Source: Pseudomonadota bacterium (GTDB lineage Bacteria; Pseudomonadota; Gammaproteobacteria; Natronospirales; REEB76). From it: a stretch of DNA of 5,795 bases. The position numbers were made by a program, and so were the translations under genes. The notes beneath the pieces are model-generated. The model searched no databases. It was not told where the DNA came from and was given only the letters and a program-made list of their open reading frames with translations. The stretch is from contig JAJYBN010000083.1 of NCBI GenBank assembly GCA_021779005.1, positions 1-5,795 on the forward strand, written 5' to 3'. This document shows positions 5,696-5,795 of the stretch, one piece after another; within the stretch, counting starts at the first letter, position 1; every line of letters starts with the position of its first letter.

Positions 5696-5795
5696 ATGCC
5701 TCATCGCGCAACCCTGCACCCCGGCGGCCATGGTTTCCAGGTGCGGGATGACGAGACCGTGCTGGCCGCGGCCCTGCGCCAGGGCGTGCACCTGC
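5696..5795 (+). CDS. Ferredoxin-type [2Fe-2S] flavin reductase, N-terminus (3' end outside window)
   Basis: The first 33 codons of a gene that runs off the window, starting MPHRATLHPGGHGFQV and continuing RDDETVLAAALRQGVHL. This matches the start of plant-type [2Fe-2S] ferredoxin domains fused to an FAD/NAD(P)H reductase, such as CDP-6-deoxy-delta-3,4-glucoseen reductase-like and phenol hydroxylase P5-like proteins. Those begin with a beta-hairpin (H.V.L.PSG..F.V) and then GETVL.AAL.QGV.LPY just before the cluster-binding Cys motif. The cysteines themselves lie beyond the window, so iron-sulfur binding and the reductase half are inferred. The ATG is supported by GGGAA (5686-5690) five bases upstream and by homology beginning right at the start. 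Its substrate and electron partner cannot be determined from this fragment. Confidence 0.8.
   Translation, partial: MPHRATLHPGGHGFQVRDDETVLAAALRQGVHL

Overview
The window reads as ordinary bacterial chromosome, most likely from a gammaproteobacterium. The evidence for this is the set of protein families: an E. coli-type glucokinase, a proteobacterial TonB-dependent outer-membrane receptor, a DUF969/DUF979 membrane pair and the N-terminus of a ferredoxin-type flavin reductase. Base composition looks moderately G+C-rich in the genes, with short AT-rich patches in the intergenic gaps. No phage, insertion sequence, CRISPR array, tRNA or rRNA was seen. The taxonomic guess rests on recognising families, not on any search.

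Layout. Bases 1-381 (+) are the C-terminal 126 codons of a glucokinase whose start lies outside the window. After a 109-base gap with a TATAAT-like -10, bases 491-1327 (+) encode a DUF1684 protein of unknown function. It converges, with only 20 bases between stops, on a 707-residue TonB-dependent receptor on the minus strand (3471-1348). Upstream of the receptor is a divergent AT-rich control region (3472-3613) with a minus-strand TATAAT and a 12-bp palindrome. On the plus strand beyond it lie a possible 47-residue membrane peptide (3614-3757) and a 74-residue protein with ten cysteines of the GDCCVxC type (3767-3991). The latter converges, 8 bases apart, on a minus-strand pair of membrane-protein genes, DUF969 (5636-4953) then DUF979 (4956-4000), coupled by an ATGA overlap. 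A divergent 59-base gap then leads to the first 33 codons of a [2Fe-2S] ferredoxin-domain reductase (5696 to the window end, +).

How the parts may work together. DUF969 and DUF979 look like two obligate partners of one inner-membrane transporter. The receptor brings an unidentified ligand across the outer membrane using TonB energy. The small Cys-rich protein lies divergent from the receptor and may share its control region. A link through metal or thiol chemistry is possible but is inference only. Glucokinase, DUF1684 and the reductase show no evident link to each other or to the rest.

The least described parts are the Cys-rich protein with its small upstream membrane ORF, the shared control region beside them, and the split DUF969/DUF979 transporter.
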